DNA of 16,629 nt from an uncultured Planctomycetaceae bacterium. GTDB taxonomy: Bacteria; Planctomycetota; Planctomycetia; Pirellulales; Pirellulaceae. Where the stretch lies: positions 1-16,629 of the forward strand of contig CAIYOB010000507.1 in NCBI GenBank assembly GCA_903927685.1, given 5' to 3'. The translations under genes were made by a program, and so were the position numbers. Under the pieces are notes generated by a model that was not told where the DNA came from, ran no database searches, and was given only the letters and a program-made list of their open reading frames with translations. Below, one piece after another: positions 1 through 7,510 of this stretch (the stretch's first letter is position 1; every line of letters begins with the position of its first letter).

Positions 1-188
1 GCTTTGTGGTGGGAGATTCGGCCCCGTACGGCGTTTACGTTCCCGTCATTGATTGGCTCGGCCGTTTGGCTCTGTCCGCGGGATTCGACCGCTGGGAGTT
101 TCGAAAACTCCGCGACCGGAATATCAAGTGGAAGAACCGCAAGCACCGAGTTCCCCTTTGTGAAGGCCACCTTTGGGTCTTTGGATAA
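1..188 (+). CDS. DNA methyltransferase, C-terminal fragment (5' end outside window)
   Basis: The reading frame is open from the window edge (codons in phase with base 3) to a TAA at 186-188 and gives about 61 residues. The segment begins with VVGDSAPYGVYVPV and ends with an Asn/Lys/Arg-rich stretch (RDRNIKWKNRKHRVPL) followed by EGHLWVF. From family knowledge this resembles the C-terminus of site-specific DNA methyltransferases of the N6-adenine/N4-cytosine type; the catalytic (D/N)PPY and SAM-binding motifs would lie upstream and cannot be checked. The gene downstream starts 14 bases after the stop and looks like a nuclease, which supports a restriction-modification role in which this enzyme protects host DNA. 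The family call is a recognition from a short tail. It could be another class of SAM-dependent enzyme. Confidence 0.55.
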   Translation, partial: FVVGDSAPYGVYVPVIDWLGRLALSAGFDRWEFRKLRDRNIKWKNRKHRVPLCEGHLWVFG

Positions 189-202
189 CGGCAGGACCGC
201 AA

Positions 203-1105
203 ATGGCTGAGTCGCTTGCGCATCGCTGGGGACAGATCATCGGGGATGTTTTCGAGTCATTTGTGCTCCGTCTCTTGACAGATGTCGCTAACCGACATGC
301 CCTGTATCTCGACCACAAGAGACCTCGCAAAGCACGCGCTGGCCAGGGCGGGAAGAACCTGTCCAAGGTGACGTGGCAGGACGGTTACGGCAATCGACAT
401 GACTTGGACTACGTACTGGAGAGGGGCGGTACTGAGGATGCGTTGGGGATCCCAATCGCGTTCGTCGAATCCGCGTGGAGGCGATACACGAAACACTCCA
501 AGAACAAAGTCCAAGAGATCGAGGCAGCCGTCTGGCCAGTGGCGCAGACGTTCAGCCGGCACCAGCCTTTTTGCGGGGCTGTACTTGCGGGGGAGTTCAC
601 CAGTAACGCCCTGGCCCAACTGCAGTCCAAAGGCTTTGCGGTGTTGCACATTCCCTATGCATCGATCGTGGCGGCCTTTGCCGAGCTTGACATCGACGCC
701 TCGTCCGAAGACGGCCTCCACGGCACCAGCGAAGACGACTTCCGAAACAAAATTGCCGTCTGGGAGTCGCTTTCGCAGCCAAACGCCACGGACGCGATCG
801 TCGATTGTCTTTTCCGTATGCACGCAAGCCAAATTGGAGTCTTCGTCTCGCGTTTGGAGGCATCCCTCACACGCCGAGTGACTGCGGTTCGCCTCAGCGT
901 GCTGCGAGGCCATGCGTTGGAACTCTCCAGTGTCGAGAGTGCGATTGCGTACCTGGTCGATGAAGAGCAGTCGTGGTTGCTTCGCGAGGACGCGCATTCG
1001 CGCGAGTACTTCGAGATCCAGGTCCGCTTTAATACCGGAGCGAGGATCGAGGCGACGTTTCCCGCACGATCAGATGCGATTTCTTTCTTGCGGTCTTTTG
1101 AGTAA
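203..1105 (+). CDS. Putative PD-(D/E)XK restriction endonuclease partner of the upstream methylase
   Basis: A 300-residue protein. The ATG at 203 is preferred over the in-frame TTG at 173 because AGGA lies about seven bases upstream of it and the TTG would overlap the methylase. An Asp cluster (HDLDYV, residues 66-71) is followed about 20 residues later by a hydrophobic strand ending in FVESAW (residues 87-92) and a basic helix RRYTKHSKNK (93-102). This spacing fits the D...(D/E)xK nuclease core, with E89-S-A in place of ExK and the lysine possibly supplied from the next helix (K98, K100 or K102). The expected role is double-strand cleavage of unmodified DNA. Local GC is lower than in the genes that follow (53% at 481-540 by hand count), suggesting horizontal acquisition. 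No second restriction gene or specificity subunit is visible. The assignment rests on motif geometry and the methylase neighbour, not on a recognised family name. Confidence 0.55.
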   Translation: MAESLAHRWGQIIGDVFESFVLRLLTDVANRHALYLDHKRPRKARAGQGGKNLSKVTWQDGYGNRHDLDYVLERGGTEDALGIPIAFVESAWRRYTKHSKNKVQEIEAAVWPVAQTFSRHQPFCGAVLAGEFTSNALAQLQSKGFAVLHIPYASIVAAFAELDIDASSEDGLHGTSEDDFRNKIAVWESLSQPNATDAIVDCLFRMHASQIGVFVSRLEASLTRRVTAVRLSVLRGHALELSSVESAIAYLVDEEQSWLLREDAHSREYFEIQVRFNTGARIEATFPARSDAISFLRSFE

Positions 1106-1173
1106 CGGGCTTTTTTCGAGAGACGTAACCTGCATTCCAGTGCATCCAGCTAACGCTGACCGAAGGAGCATTC

Positions 1174-2055
1174 ATGCCGTTCGCCCCCCCTCGAAGCCGC
1201 TTCAGCGTCCTACGTCCGTCCCTTGTGCTTTCCTGCGCTCTCGCGTTTGCCGTGCAGCACCGATGTTGCGCCGAAGACAGCGCACCCTTCCCTTTCTTCG
1301 TCTTCGACAACGGTTTGAACGGCCTTCAGGACCCGCCACGGGTGTTGAAGGAATTGGGCTATCAGGGCGTCGGCGTGCGGGCCTTGAATATCGGCGGGTT
1401 GATCCAGAGCTACGAGCAGGCCGGCTTGAAGGTGTTCAGTACCTACGTCGGCTGCCGGCTGGACCAGACGCCGCCGTACGATCCGGCTTTCAGGGAGCAG
1501 ATCGCGGGACTGAAGGGCTCGGACGTGATCCTGTGGCTGACCGTGCTGGGCGGCAAGCGCGGCCAGGAGGACGGCAAGGCGGCGACGATCGTCCGCGAGA
1601 TCGCGGACATGGCGGCGGCCGCCCAGTTGCGGGTGGCCTTGTACCCGCACACCGGCTTCTACGTGGCCACGACGGCCGACGCATTGCGCGTAGCCAAGCT
1701 GGTCGAGCGCCCGAACGTGGGCGTGTCGATCAACCTGTGCCACGAGCTGATGACGGATCAGGGACCGCAGCTCGACGCGACCATTCGCGAAGCGGTGCCG
1801 CAGCTGATGCTCGTCTCGATCAACGGCGCGGACGACAAGCAGCCGGGCTACAGCTGGGACCGCTTGATCCAGCCGCTGGGACAAGGCGATTATGACGTGT
1901 GCGGATTCCTCCGCCAGCTGCAAGCCGCCGGCTACCGCGGCCCGGTCGGCTTGCAGTGTTATGCCGTCAAGGGCGATCCGCTGGAAAACTTGACGCGCTC
2001 GATCCGGACTTGGAGGGAATACCGGGAGCGATTGGGAAACGTCAGTGGAAAATGA
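1174..2055 (+). CDS. Exported sugar phosphate isomerase/epimerase-like TIM-barrel protein
   Basis: A 293-residue protein whose ATG is preceded by AAGGAG at a good distance. The N-terminus is a signal peptide (hydrophobic core about residues 15-28), so the mature domain is probably periplasmic. The rest follows the AP-endonuclease-2/xylose-isomerase-like barrel: LGYQGVGVR (61-69), VALYPHTGF (154-162), GVSINLCHEL (183-192), LMLVSINGAD (211-220) and GPVGLQCYAV (256-265). These proteins isomerise or epimerise sugars or their derivatives using a divalent metal held by Glu, His and Asp. Here the strand position that often carries Glu reads Y157-P-H159, and the last-strand acidic position reads Q261-C, so the metal site is altered; H159, H190 and E191 remain. 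Similar exported barrels with a GLQCY-type ending are familiar from planctomycetes, but the substrate is unknown. It stands 187 bases from the next gene and is probably transcribed separately. Confidence 0.75.
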   Translation: MPFAPPRSRFSVLRPSLVLSCALAFAVQHRCCAEDSAPFPFFVFDNGLNGLQDPPRVLKELGYQGVGVRALNIGGLIQSYEQAGLKVFSTYVGCRLDQTPPYDPAFREQIAGLKGSDVILWLTVLGGKRGQEDGKAATIVREIADMAAAAQLRVALYPHTGFYVATTADALRVAKLVERPNVGVSINLCHELMTDQGPQLDATIREAVPQLMLVSINGADDKQPGYSWDRLIQPLGQGDYDVCGFLRQLQAAGYRGPVGLQCYAVKGDPLENLTRSIRTWREYRERLGNVSGK

Positions 2056-2094
2056 CGAATCGCGACGAAGCCAGCGACAAAGGACTGTCAGAGG

Positions 2095-2112
2095 ATCGGT
2101 CGACATCGGTCG
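2095..2112. repeat. Direct repeat of an 8-mer, one helical turn apart
   Basis: ATCGGTCG occurs at 2095-2102 and again at 2105-2112, so the starts are 10 bases apart. It lies about 25-40 bases upstream of the predicted -35 element of the DUF2231-type gene, where an activator or repressor could bind. The spacing of about one helical turn is the only support for a regulatory role. Confidence 0.3.
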
Positions 2113-2136
2113 CGTGACCGGTGTCGGGTGAGCGGT

Positions 2137-2167
2137 CGTTACATTTCCCCGTAACGGGCGCTACAAT
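2137..2167 (+). promoter_or_regulatory. Probable sigma70-type promoter with overlapping inverted repeat
   Basis: A -10-like TACAAT (2162-2167, five of six consensus bases) lies 18 bases downstream of GTTACA (2138-2143, four of six matches to TTGACA). A perfect 6-base inverted repeat, CGTTAC at 2137-2142 and GTAACG at 2151-2156, overlaps the -35 element and the spacer, which is a typical place for an operator. Transcription would start near 2174, about 70 bases before the ATG at 2243, and could serve the three-gene unit that follows. Confidence 0.45.
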
Positions 2168-2242
2168 GGATGCAGTAGGAATCCGGCTTGTTGGCCGGTT
2201 CCCTGCCAGGCCACGCAATTCCTTGCCTGAAGGAGAACCACG

Positions 2243-3013
2243 ATGTTTACATCCCTCCCGACTCCTCCGCCGACACCGCCTTGGGAAGGTATGCACCCGT
2301 TGGTGGTCCATTTCCCGATTGCTTTGCTGCTGTTCGCGGCCGTCTTCGTGTTCCTGGCGGCCATCACGCCCGTCCGCGGGTGGTGGTTCTCCGTGTCGGC
2401 CCTGCTCCTGCTGATCGGCGGCACCGGCAGCGCGTTTGTGTCGCTGTCCACGGGCGAGGCGGCGATGAATGTGGCCGAGGGCGACGGCGAGAATGAGGAT
2501 CAGATGTGGGATGTGATGGACGAGCACCAGACGAAGATGGAGCAGGTGACCAAGTATTTTGCCGCCCTGACGGCGATTTACGCCGGCTTGGTCTTCCTGC
2601 CGCTGCTGTTCAAGTCCTTGCGCGGCATGAAGTTCGCTTTTCCGGCCAACTTGGTCTTCCTGGCGGCCCTGATGGGCGCCAACCTGTTGCTGGCCAACGG
2701 GGCCCATCTGGGAGGGCGGCTGGTCCACGAGTTCGGCGTCCGTTCGAAGCTCGCCCCCGAAGGTGACGCGCAGGCCACTCCAGACGGAGAAGATGCTGGC
2801 GAGGCGGAGGCTGAGTCCGCCAAACCGGCGGCGGAGGGCGACATGGCAGCCCCCGCTGAGGAAGCGACCGAGGCCGCTCCGGCAGCCGAGGCCGCTCCGT
2901 CTGCCGAAGCCAAACAGGAATCGGCGGAGGCGAGCGACGCGGTGCCGGCCGAGAAGCCGCAGGCGGATACGCCAGCCGCCGAACCGGCCAAGGACGCTGG
3001 AGCAGGGAATTAG
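2243..3013 (+). CDS. DUF2231-type four-helix membrane protein with Ala/Glu/Pro-rich tail
   Basis: A 256-residue protein. The ATG at 2243 follows AAGGAG at proper spacing; the later Met17 has a purine run too close to it. The start MHPLVVHFPIALLL (17-30) is the hallmark of DUF2231 membrane proteins. Four membrane helices are visible at about 20-42, 47-67, 105-123 and 133-152. Histidines H18, H23, H95, H155 and H162 lie in or near helix ends and could bind haem or metal; that is inference. After about residue 170 the protein becomes a tail of about 85 residues rich in Ala, Glu and Pro with short repeats such as EAAPAAEAAP, probably disordered and outside the helix bundle. It is the first gene of a tight unit: the FG-GAP gene begins 15 bases after its stop. 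The function of the family is not established. Confidence 0.75.
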   Translation: MFTSLPTPPPTPPWEGMHPLVVHFPIALLLFAAVFVFLAAITPVRGWWFSVSALLLLIGGTGSAFVSLSTGEAAMNVAEGDGENEDQMWDVMDEHQTKMEQVTKYFAALTAIYAGLVFLPLLFKSLRGMKFAFPANLVFLAALMGANLLLANGAHLGGRLVHEFGVRSKLAPEGDAQATPDGEDAGEAEAESAKPAAEGDMAAPAEEATEAAPAAEAAPSAEAKQESAEASDAVPAEKPQADTPAAEPAKDAGAGN

Positions 3014-3028
3014 CCGCGCAGCGACCGA

Positions 3029-4318
3029 ATGACCACAACCTCGCTTCGCCATCTCCGCTGGCCATGCCTGTCGCTCGCGTTCGTTTCGGCGGTCGTGCTA
3101 GGGGCGCGGGCCCTCGCGGCCGCCCCTTCGTCCGTCACCCTCGCGGCGGGCCCAATTTGGACGCGGCACGCGATCGACGCCACCTCGCGCGGCGCGGACG
3201 GCGTCAAGCTTGCCGACGTTAACCACGACGGTTGGCTCGACATCGTCACCGGCTGGGAGGAGGGGGGCGAAGTCCGGATGTACGTGAACCCCGGGCCGGA
3301 ACGGACGCGGGCAGCGTGGCCTCGCGTCACGGTGGGCAGCGTGCGCGATCCCGAGGATGCCGCCTTCTGCGACCTGGACGGCGACGGTCGGCTGGAAGTG
3401 GTCAGTTGTACCGAGGGCAAGGCACGCACCGTGTTCCGGCATCGGTTCACGGGGCAGGCGGGCGACATGCTCAGCCCCAGCGTGTGGCAGACCGAGCCAT
3501 TTCCGGTTACGATCGGCGTCCAAGCGTGGATGCAGGCCGCCGCGTTGGATTTGGATGGCCGGTACGGGACAGACCTGCTGCTCGCCTCCAAGAACGCCGA
3601 CGGCGCTGTCGGCTGGCTGCAGTCGCCCCGTTCGCCCGGCGATCTCGCCGCATGGCAGTACCACCGCTTGCGTGACGCCGGCTGGGTCATGTCACTGACG
3701 CCTCGGGATCTGGACGGCGACGGCGATCCGGATGTCGTGTTCAGCGACCGCAAGGGCCCGCGGTCCGGCGTGTTCTGGCTGGAGAATCCCGGCGTCGAAG
3801 CCAATCGCGAGCACGCCGTCTGGGACGAACACGCCATCGGTGGGCTGCGGCGGCAGGTGATGTTCGCAGACTTGGGAGACCTCAACGACGACGGTCTGCT
3901 GGATGTGGCTGTCGCCGTCAAGCCGGCGGATGTGGTGTTGTGCCTGCAACAGCCGGGCGGCGTGTGGCAGGAAGAGACAATCACACTGGAGGCAGCGGAT
4001 TTGGGCGATGCCAAGGCGGTGAAGATCGTCGATGTGAACGGCGACGACAGGGCAGATCTGGTCTTCAGTTGCGAGAATGCCAGCGGCCCGCGGGAGGGCG
4101 TTGTCTGGCTGGAGCAGTCCCGAGCGGCACGTCCGGCAGCGGAGCGGAGCCGGGCCCTCGACGCCGCGTGGCTTCAGCATCACCTGGGCGGTCCCGACGG
4201 CGTCAAGTTCGACCTGATTCAGACGCTGGACCTGGACGCCGACGGCGACCAGGACGTACTGACTTGCGAGGAACGCGATCAACTGGGAGTGATCTGGTAT
4301 GAGAATCCGCACCGGTGA
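3029..4318 (+). CDS. Exported FG-GAP/VCBS repeat beta-propeller protein
   Basis: A 429-residue protein with a signal peptide (hydrophobic stretch about 13-31, ALA-A cleavage context). It contains about seven calcium-binding-loop repeats of the DxNxDGxxD type: DVNHDGWLDIV (63-73), then DLDGDGRLEVV, a weaker DLDGRYGTDLL, DLDGDGDPDVV, DLNDDGLLDVA, DVNGDDRADLV and DLDADGDQDVL. Each is followed by segments such as VFWLENPG or GVVWLEQ, giving the familiar propeller of FG-GAP/VCBS proteins. Such proteins act outside the cytoplasm in ligand binding or adhesion, and planctomycetes carry many; no catalytic domain is seen. No clear Shine-Dalgarno precedes the ATG, which lies 15 bases after the previous stop, so translational coupling is likely. 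Its last 20 bases overlap the next gene's ATG. Confidence 0.85.
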   Translation: MTTTSLRHLRWPCLSLAFVSAVVLGARALAAAPSSVTLAAGPIWTRHAIDATSRGADGVKLADVNHDGWLDIVTGWEEGGEVRMYVNPGPERTRAAWPRVTVGSVRDPEDAAFCDLDGDGRLEVVSCTEGKARTVFRHRFTGQAGDMLSPSVWQTEPFPVTIGVQAWMQAAALDLDGRYGTDLLLASKNADGAVGWLQSPRSPGDLAAWQYHRLRDAGWVMSLTPRDLDGDGDPDVVFSDRKGPRSGVFWLENPGVEANREHAVWDEHAIGGLRRQVMFADLGDLNDDGLLDVAVAVKPADVVLCLQQPGGVWQEETITLEAADLGDAKAVKIVDVNGDDRADLVFSCENASGPREGVVWLEQSRAARPAAERSRALDAAWLQHHLGGPDGVKFDLIQTLDLDADGDQDVLTCEERDQLGVIWYENPHR

Positions 4319-5732
4319 CGAAGCCGTGTTGAGACTTGCGATTCAGCCCTGTGCCGCCCGTGTGGCGATCGTCGTGCTGGGCATGTTGGGAGGCGTCGCC
4401 GCCGCCGTCGAGCCGTGCCGCATCGAGGTGGTGGAAAAGGGAACCGGTTGGCCGGTGCCGCTGGTCGAATTGCGGACCACGCACCAGGTGCGTTTCGTGA
4501 CGGACAACGCCGGCGTGATCGCTTTCGACCTGCCGGAACTGATGGGCCGTCAGACCTGGTTCGACGTGGCGGGACACGGCTACGAGGCGGCCAAGGATGG
4601 GTTTGGATTTCGCGGTGTGCGCCTGACGCCCGAGCCCGGCAAGACCTTGCGGGTCGAGGTTCAGCGGACCATCGTCGCCCGCCGCCTGGGGCGGATCACC
4701 GGCGGCGGTCTGTTCGCGGAGTGCCAGCGGACGGGCACGGACGGCGACTGGGCCGAGTCGGGCGTGGTGGGCTGCGACTCGGTGCAAAACGCCGTGCATC
4801 GCGGACGCCTGTTCTGGCTGTGGGGCGACACGACGCTGGCCAAGTACCCGCTGGGGATCTTCGATGGGACCAGCGCAACCACAGACGTGCAACCGCTGGC
4901 CTCGTTCGAGCCGCCCGTACGACTCAAGTTCGACTACATCACCGATGACCAAGGCCGGCCGCGCGGGATCGCCAAGATGCCCGGGGCGGGGCCGACCTGG
5001 GTCACCGGCTATATGAGCCTGCCCGACAAGACCGGCACGCCGCGCCTGGTGGGCAGTTACATGAAGGTCCGCAACCTGCTGGAAGCTTATGAATGGGGCT
5101 TGTGCGTCTGGCATGACGAGACGGCGAACTTCGAGCAATTGCGGGTGATCTGGACCAAGACGGAGGCAGCGCCGAAAGCCCCGCCGCTGCCGGAAGGGCA
5201 TCCAGCGACGTGGACCGACGACCAGGGCCGCGCGTGGGTCTTGTTCGGCAATCCGCTGCCCCAACTGCGCTGTCCGGCCACGTTCGAAGCCTGGCAGGAT
5301 CCGGCGACTTGGGAAGTTCTGAAACCCCAGGAGACGATCGCGGCCGCAACGGATGGTGCGCCCGTCAAGCCGCACAGCGGTTCGATCGCCTGGAATCCGT
5401 GGCGCAAACGCTGGGTCACGGTGTTCATGCAGTACTTTGGCAAGCCGTCCGTGTTCGGCGAACTATGGTATGCCGAGGCCGCTGCGCCGACGGGGCCCTG
5501 GGGACCGGCAGTGAAGGTGCTGAGTCACGACAACTACACGTTCTACAACCCGCGGATCCACCCGGAGTTCACGCCGGCCGATTCGCCGGTCCTGATCTTT
5601 GAGGGCACCTACACGGCTCAGTTCGCCGATCGGCCGTCTCCGACCCCGCGCTACGATTACAACCAAGTCCTGTACCGCCTGGACCTCGACAGCCCCCTGC
5701 TGGCACCGGCGGGCGCGAGCGTCTCCCGCTAA
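4299..5732 (+). CDS. Exported protein of unknown function with N-terminal Ig-like domain and propeller-like region
   Basis: A 477-residue protein. The ATG at 4299 overlaps the end of the FG-GAP gene by 20 bases and has GGGAG upstream. A GTG at 4326 would give a shorter and cleaner signal peptide and is a real alternative. After the signal (hydrophobic about 21-36), residues 39-125 resemble a carboxypeptidase-regulatory/Ig-like domain (VEKGTGWPVPLVELRTT). From about 130 on, repeated Trp/Gly/Asp strand motifs such as LFWLWGDTTL (171-180), YEWGLCVWHD and YNPRIHPEF suggest a five-bladed propeller like those of glycoside-acting or DUF4185-type proteins. I do not recognise a defined family, and no catalytic assignment is made. 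Overlap with the upstream gene and the close spacing of the unit point to shared expression and an envelope role. Confidence 0.7.
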   Translation: MRIRTGDEAVLRLAIQPCAARVAIVVLGMLGGVAAAVEPCRIEVVEKGTGWPVPLVELRTTHQVRFVTDNAGVIAFDLPELMGRQTWFDVAGHGYEAAKDGFGFRGVRLTPEPGKTLRVEVQRTIVARRLGRITGGGLFAECQRTGTDGDWAESGVVGCDSVQNAVHRGRLFWLWGDTTLAKYPLGIFDGTSATTDVQPLASFEPPVRLKFDYITDDQGRPRGIAKMPGAGPTWVTGYMSLPDKTGTPRLVGSYMKVRNLLEAYEWGLCVWHDETANFEQLRVIWTKTEAAPKAPPLPEGHPATWTDDQGRAWVLFGNPLPQLRCPATFEAWQDPATWEVLKPQETIAAATDGAPVKPHSGSIAWNPWRKRWVTVFMQYFGKPSVFGELWYAEAAAPTGPWGPAVKVLSHDNYTFYNPRIHPEFTPADSPVLIFEGTYTAQFADRPSPTPRYDYNQVLYRLDLDSPLLAPAGASVSR

Positions 5733-5927
5733 GCATCTAGCGGCAGACTAACCCTGAAGTGGCTTGCCGCACCCCTTTCTTCCGTCCATTCGGACTATCC
5801 CCACCGACACGGGCGGCAACTTCTCGTCCGACCGTCTCAGCCAGCCCCTCGACCGTTTCGGGTCAACCTAGATTTCCCAAGCACGCAGTGTACCCGTGAG
5901 TTTTCGCGTTTGTGAGGGCATTTCGAG
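5733..5927. other. Intergenic region with no recognisable feature
   Basis: 195 bases between the propeller-like gene and the sulfatase-like gene. I see no convincing terminator hairpin, promoter pair or small coding sequence. It presumably holds the promoter of the sulfatase-like gene, but nothing in it matches consensus well. Confidence 0.4.
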
Positions 5928-7265
5928 ATGCATACCAAAGTCGTCAAGTTCAGTTTCTGTGTTGCAGGGGCAATTGTCTGTCTGTTGGGATTGAGTGGTT
6001 GTGCTCAGAAGACGCCGGACGTGGTGGCCTATACCGAGACCGCCCGGCAAAGCGACGAAGCCCCCAACATCGTTTTGATCATGGCCAATCAACTAGGGTA
6101 CGGGGACCTGGGCTGTTACGGCCAGAAACTGATCCAAACCCCGAATCTCGACCGGCTGGCGGCGGACGGCTGCCGGTTCACCGAAGCCTACGCCGGCGGC
6201 GACTCGCCCGTCGCGTCGATGTGGACGCTGATGACGGGGCGTTACACGGCACTCGCGGTCAAGGACGGCAAGCCGTCGTTCCTGTTAAGTCGCGAGCAGA
6301 AAACGTTGCCGCATATCATGGGGCTGACGGAGTACGCCACCGGATTTGTCGGCGTCTGGAACCTCAACGACGGCTCCGCAGGCACACCGCCGACGGCGTT
6401 TGGGTTTGCCGAGTGGTCCGGGGTGCTGGGGCCAGTGACGGCCAATGCCTCGTATCCGGAGAAGATCTGGAGCAACGGCGAACAAGTGGCGCTGGCGCCC
6501 AACGCGAAGGGCGAGCACGGACTCGGACTGACGGAAGCACTGACCAACGAGGCGGTCGGGTTCCTCGAGCGGCATACGTCGGGCAAACCCTTCCTGCTCG
6601 TCCTGACGTATCCGTTGCCAGGCGCGGAGTTGGCCTTGGGCGAGTCGAAAACGTACGCCGAACGAGACTGGACGCCGGCCCAGAAAGCGTATGCCGAACG
6701 GGTCGCTTGCTTGGATCGCGACGTGGGCGCCTTGTTGGCCAAGGTGGAAGAACTGGGACTGTCCGAACGTACGGCCGTGATCGTGACCAGCGACGGTGCG
6801 GCGCGGCACGAAGGAGACGAACCGGACATTTTCGACAGCACTGCCGGCTTGCGCACGTCGGGCGGCGAGATGTACGAGGGCCGGCTGCGTGTGCCGCTGA
6901 TTGTCAAATGGCCCGCGGAGGTGTCGGGCGGCTCGGAGAGCCCGTTTGCGGTGACCGCGTACGACATGCTAGCGACGTTTACGGACATGGCGGGAGCCGT
7001 CCTGCCGGCCGGCTCGACACACGGCGTGTCGTTCGTTCCCGCCCTGCTCGGAGAAACGAGGAACCGACGTGGCATGTTGTACTGGGACACGCACGAAGGC
7101 GGCTTTGGTCAAGGCGTGCGGATCGGCGATTGGAAGGCCGTGCGGCCCCGCGGCAAGATGGGCCTCGATGCCGTCGAACTGTACAACATCAAGGAGGATC
7201 CACGCGAGACGAAGAACCAGGCCAAGGAGCATCCGGAAATCGTGGCGCGGTTCATCAAGTCCTGA
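5928..7265 (+). CDS. Sulfatase-fold lipoprotein with degenerate active site (pseudo-sulfatase)
   Basis: A 445-residue protein whose ATG has GAGGG upstream. The signal ends in a lipobox, L22-S-G-C25, so it is probably a lipoprotein. The fold is clearly that of a type I sulfatase: NIVLIM (47-52), LGYGDLGCYG (56-65), TPNLDRLAADG (71-81), LMTGRY (101-106), YEGRLRVPLIVKWP, and a C-terminal YNIKEDPRETKN. Active sulfatases bind Ca with a DD pair after the first strand and use a Cys/Ser in C/S-x-P-x-R, converted to formylglycine. Here the DD pair is N54-Q55, the nucleophile region reads DSPVASMW (92-99) with no Cys and no Arg, the SDNG metal motif reads S288-D-G-A291, the GGK lysine is replaced (TSGGEMYEG), and the usual APH histidine reads LPGAE. 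Fold and reading frame are intact, so this is an inactive or repurposed family member rather than a broken gene. A binding or structural role is inference. Confidence 0.85.
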   Translation: MHTKVVKFSFCVAGAIVCLLGLSGCAQKTPDVVAYTETARQSDEAPNIVLIMANQLGYGDLGCYGQKLIQTPNLDRLAADGCRFTEAYAGGDSPVASMWTLMTGRYTALAVKDGKPSFLLSREQKTLPHIMGLTEYATGFVGVWNLNDGSAGTPPTAFGFAEWSGVLGPVTANASYPEKIWSNGEQVALAPNAKGEHGLGLTEALTNEAVGFLERHTSGKPFLLVLTYPLPGAELALGESKTYAERDWTPAQKAYAERVACLDRDVGALLAKVEELGLSERTAVIVTSDGAARHEGDEPDIFDSTAGLRTSGGEMYEGRLRVPLIVKWPAEVSGGSESPFAVTAYDMLATFTDMAGAVLPAGSTHGVSFVPALLGETRNRRGMLYWDTHEGGFGQGVRIGDWKAVRPRGKMGLDAVELYNIKEDPRETKNQAKEHPEIVARFIKS

Positions 7266-7510
7266 TCGGCATCCCGGCACGCGATTTTGCACGGTGACCG
7301 CCAAGCCAAACCGCCACGTCGAACGGTCGCCCGTTTCGCAGGTCTCTGGCGCAACCATAAGGCAGAATTGATCTTGCCCCGAGGGGAGGAAAAAGCTACC
7401 GTCCACAGCGCAGTTTCGAGGCGGCCTAGTCGGAACGGAATCAGGCTGCGGTGAGCACGGCACGAGGTCCGTGCCTGACGACTCGTTGAACAAGCACAGC
7501 GGATCCGGGT
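7266..7510. other. Intergenic region, probably with the promoter of the methyltransferase-LptF/G pair
   Basis: 245 bases without a credible coding sequence. GGCACG (7459-7464) and CGTGCC (7470-7475) can form a 6-base-pair stem, and GCACGG/CCGTGC offers a competing stem in the same place. There is no T-tract, so a terminator is not supported. A purine-rich patch at about 7380-7394 has no nearby start codon that makes it a ribosome-binding site. Confidence 0.35.

Noticed and set aside
1107..1116. T-run after the nuclease gene as an intrinsic terminator.
   Set aside because: The six Ts are not preceded by a usable GC-rich stem-loop.
2042..3052. A 336-codon minus-strand open frame opposite the DUF2231-type gene.
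   Set aside because: Its product is Arg/Gly/His/Gln-rich low complexity, whereas the plus frame has four membrane helices and the DUF2231 signature.
7364..7376. A 13-base match AGAATTGATCTTG shared with 12128-12140.
   Set aside because: In a window of this size one or a few matches of this length are expected by chance on two strands, and the contexts differ (intergenic and moeA coding).
7455..7475. Hairpin GGCACG-AGGTC-CGTGCC before the methyltransferase gene, as a terminator.
   Set aside because: The stem is short, has a competing pairing, no T-tract follows, and it is about 200 bases from the preceding stop.
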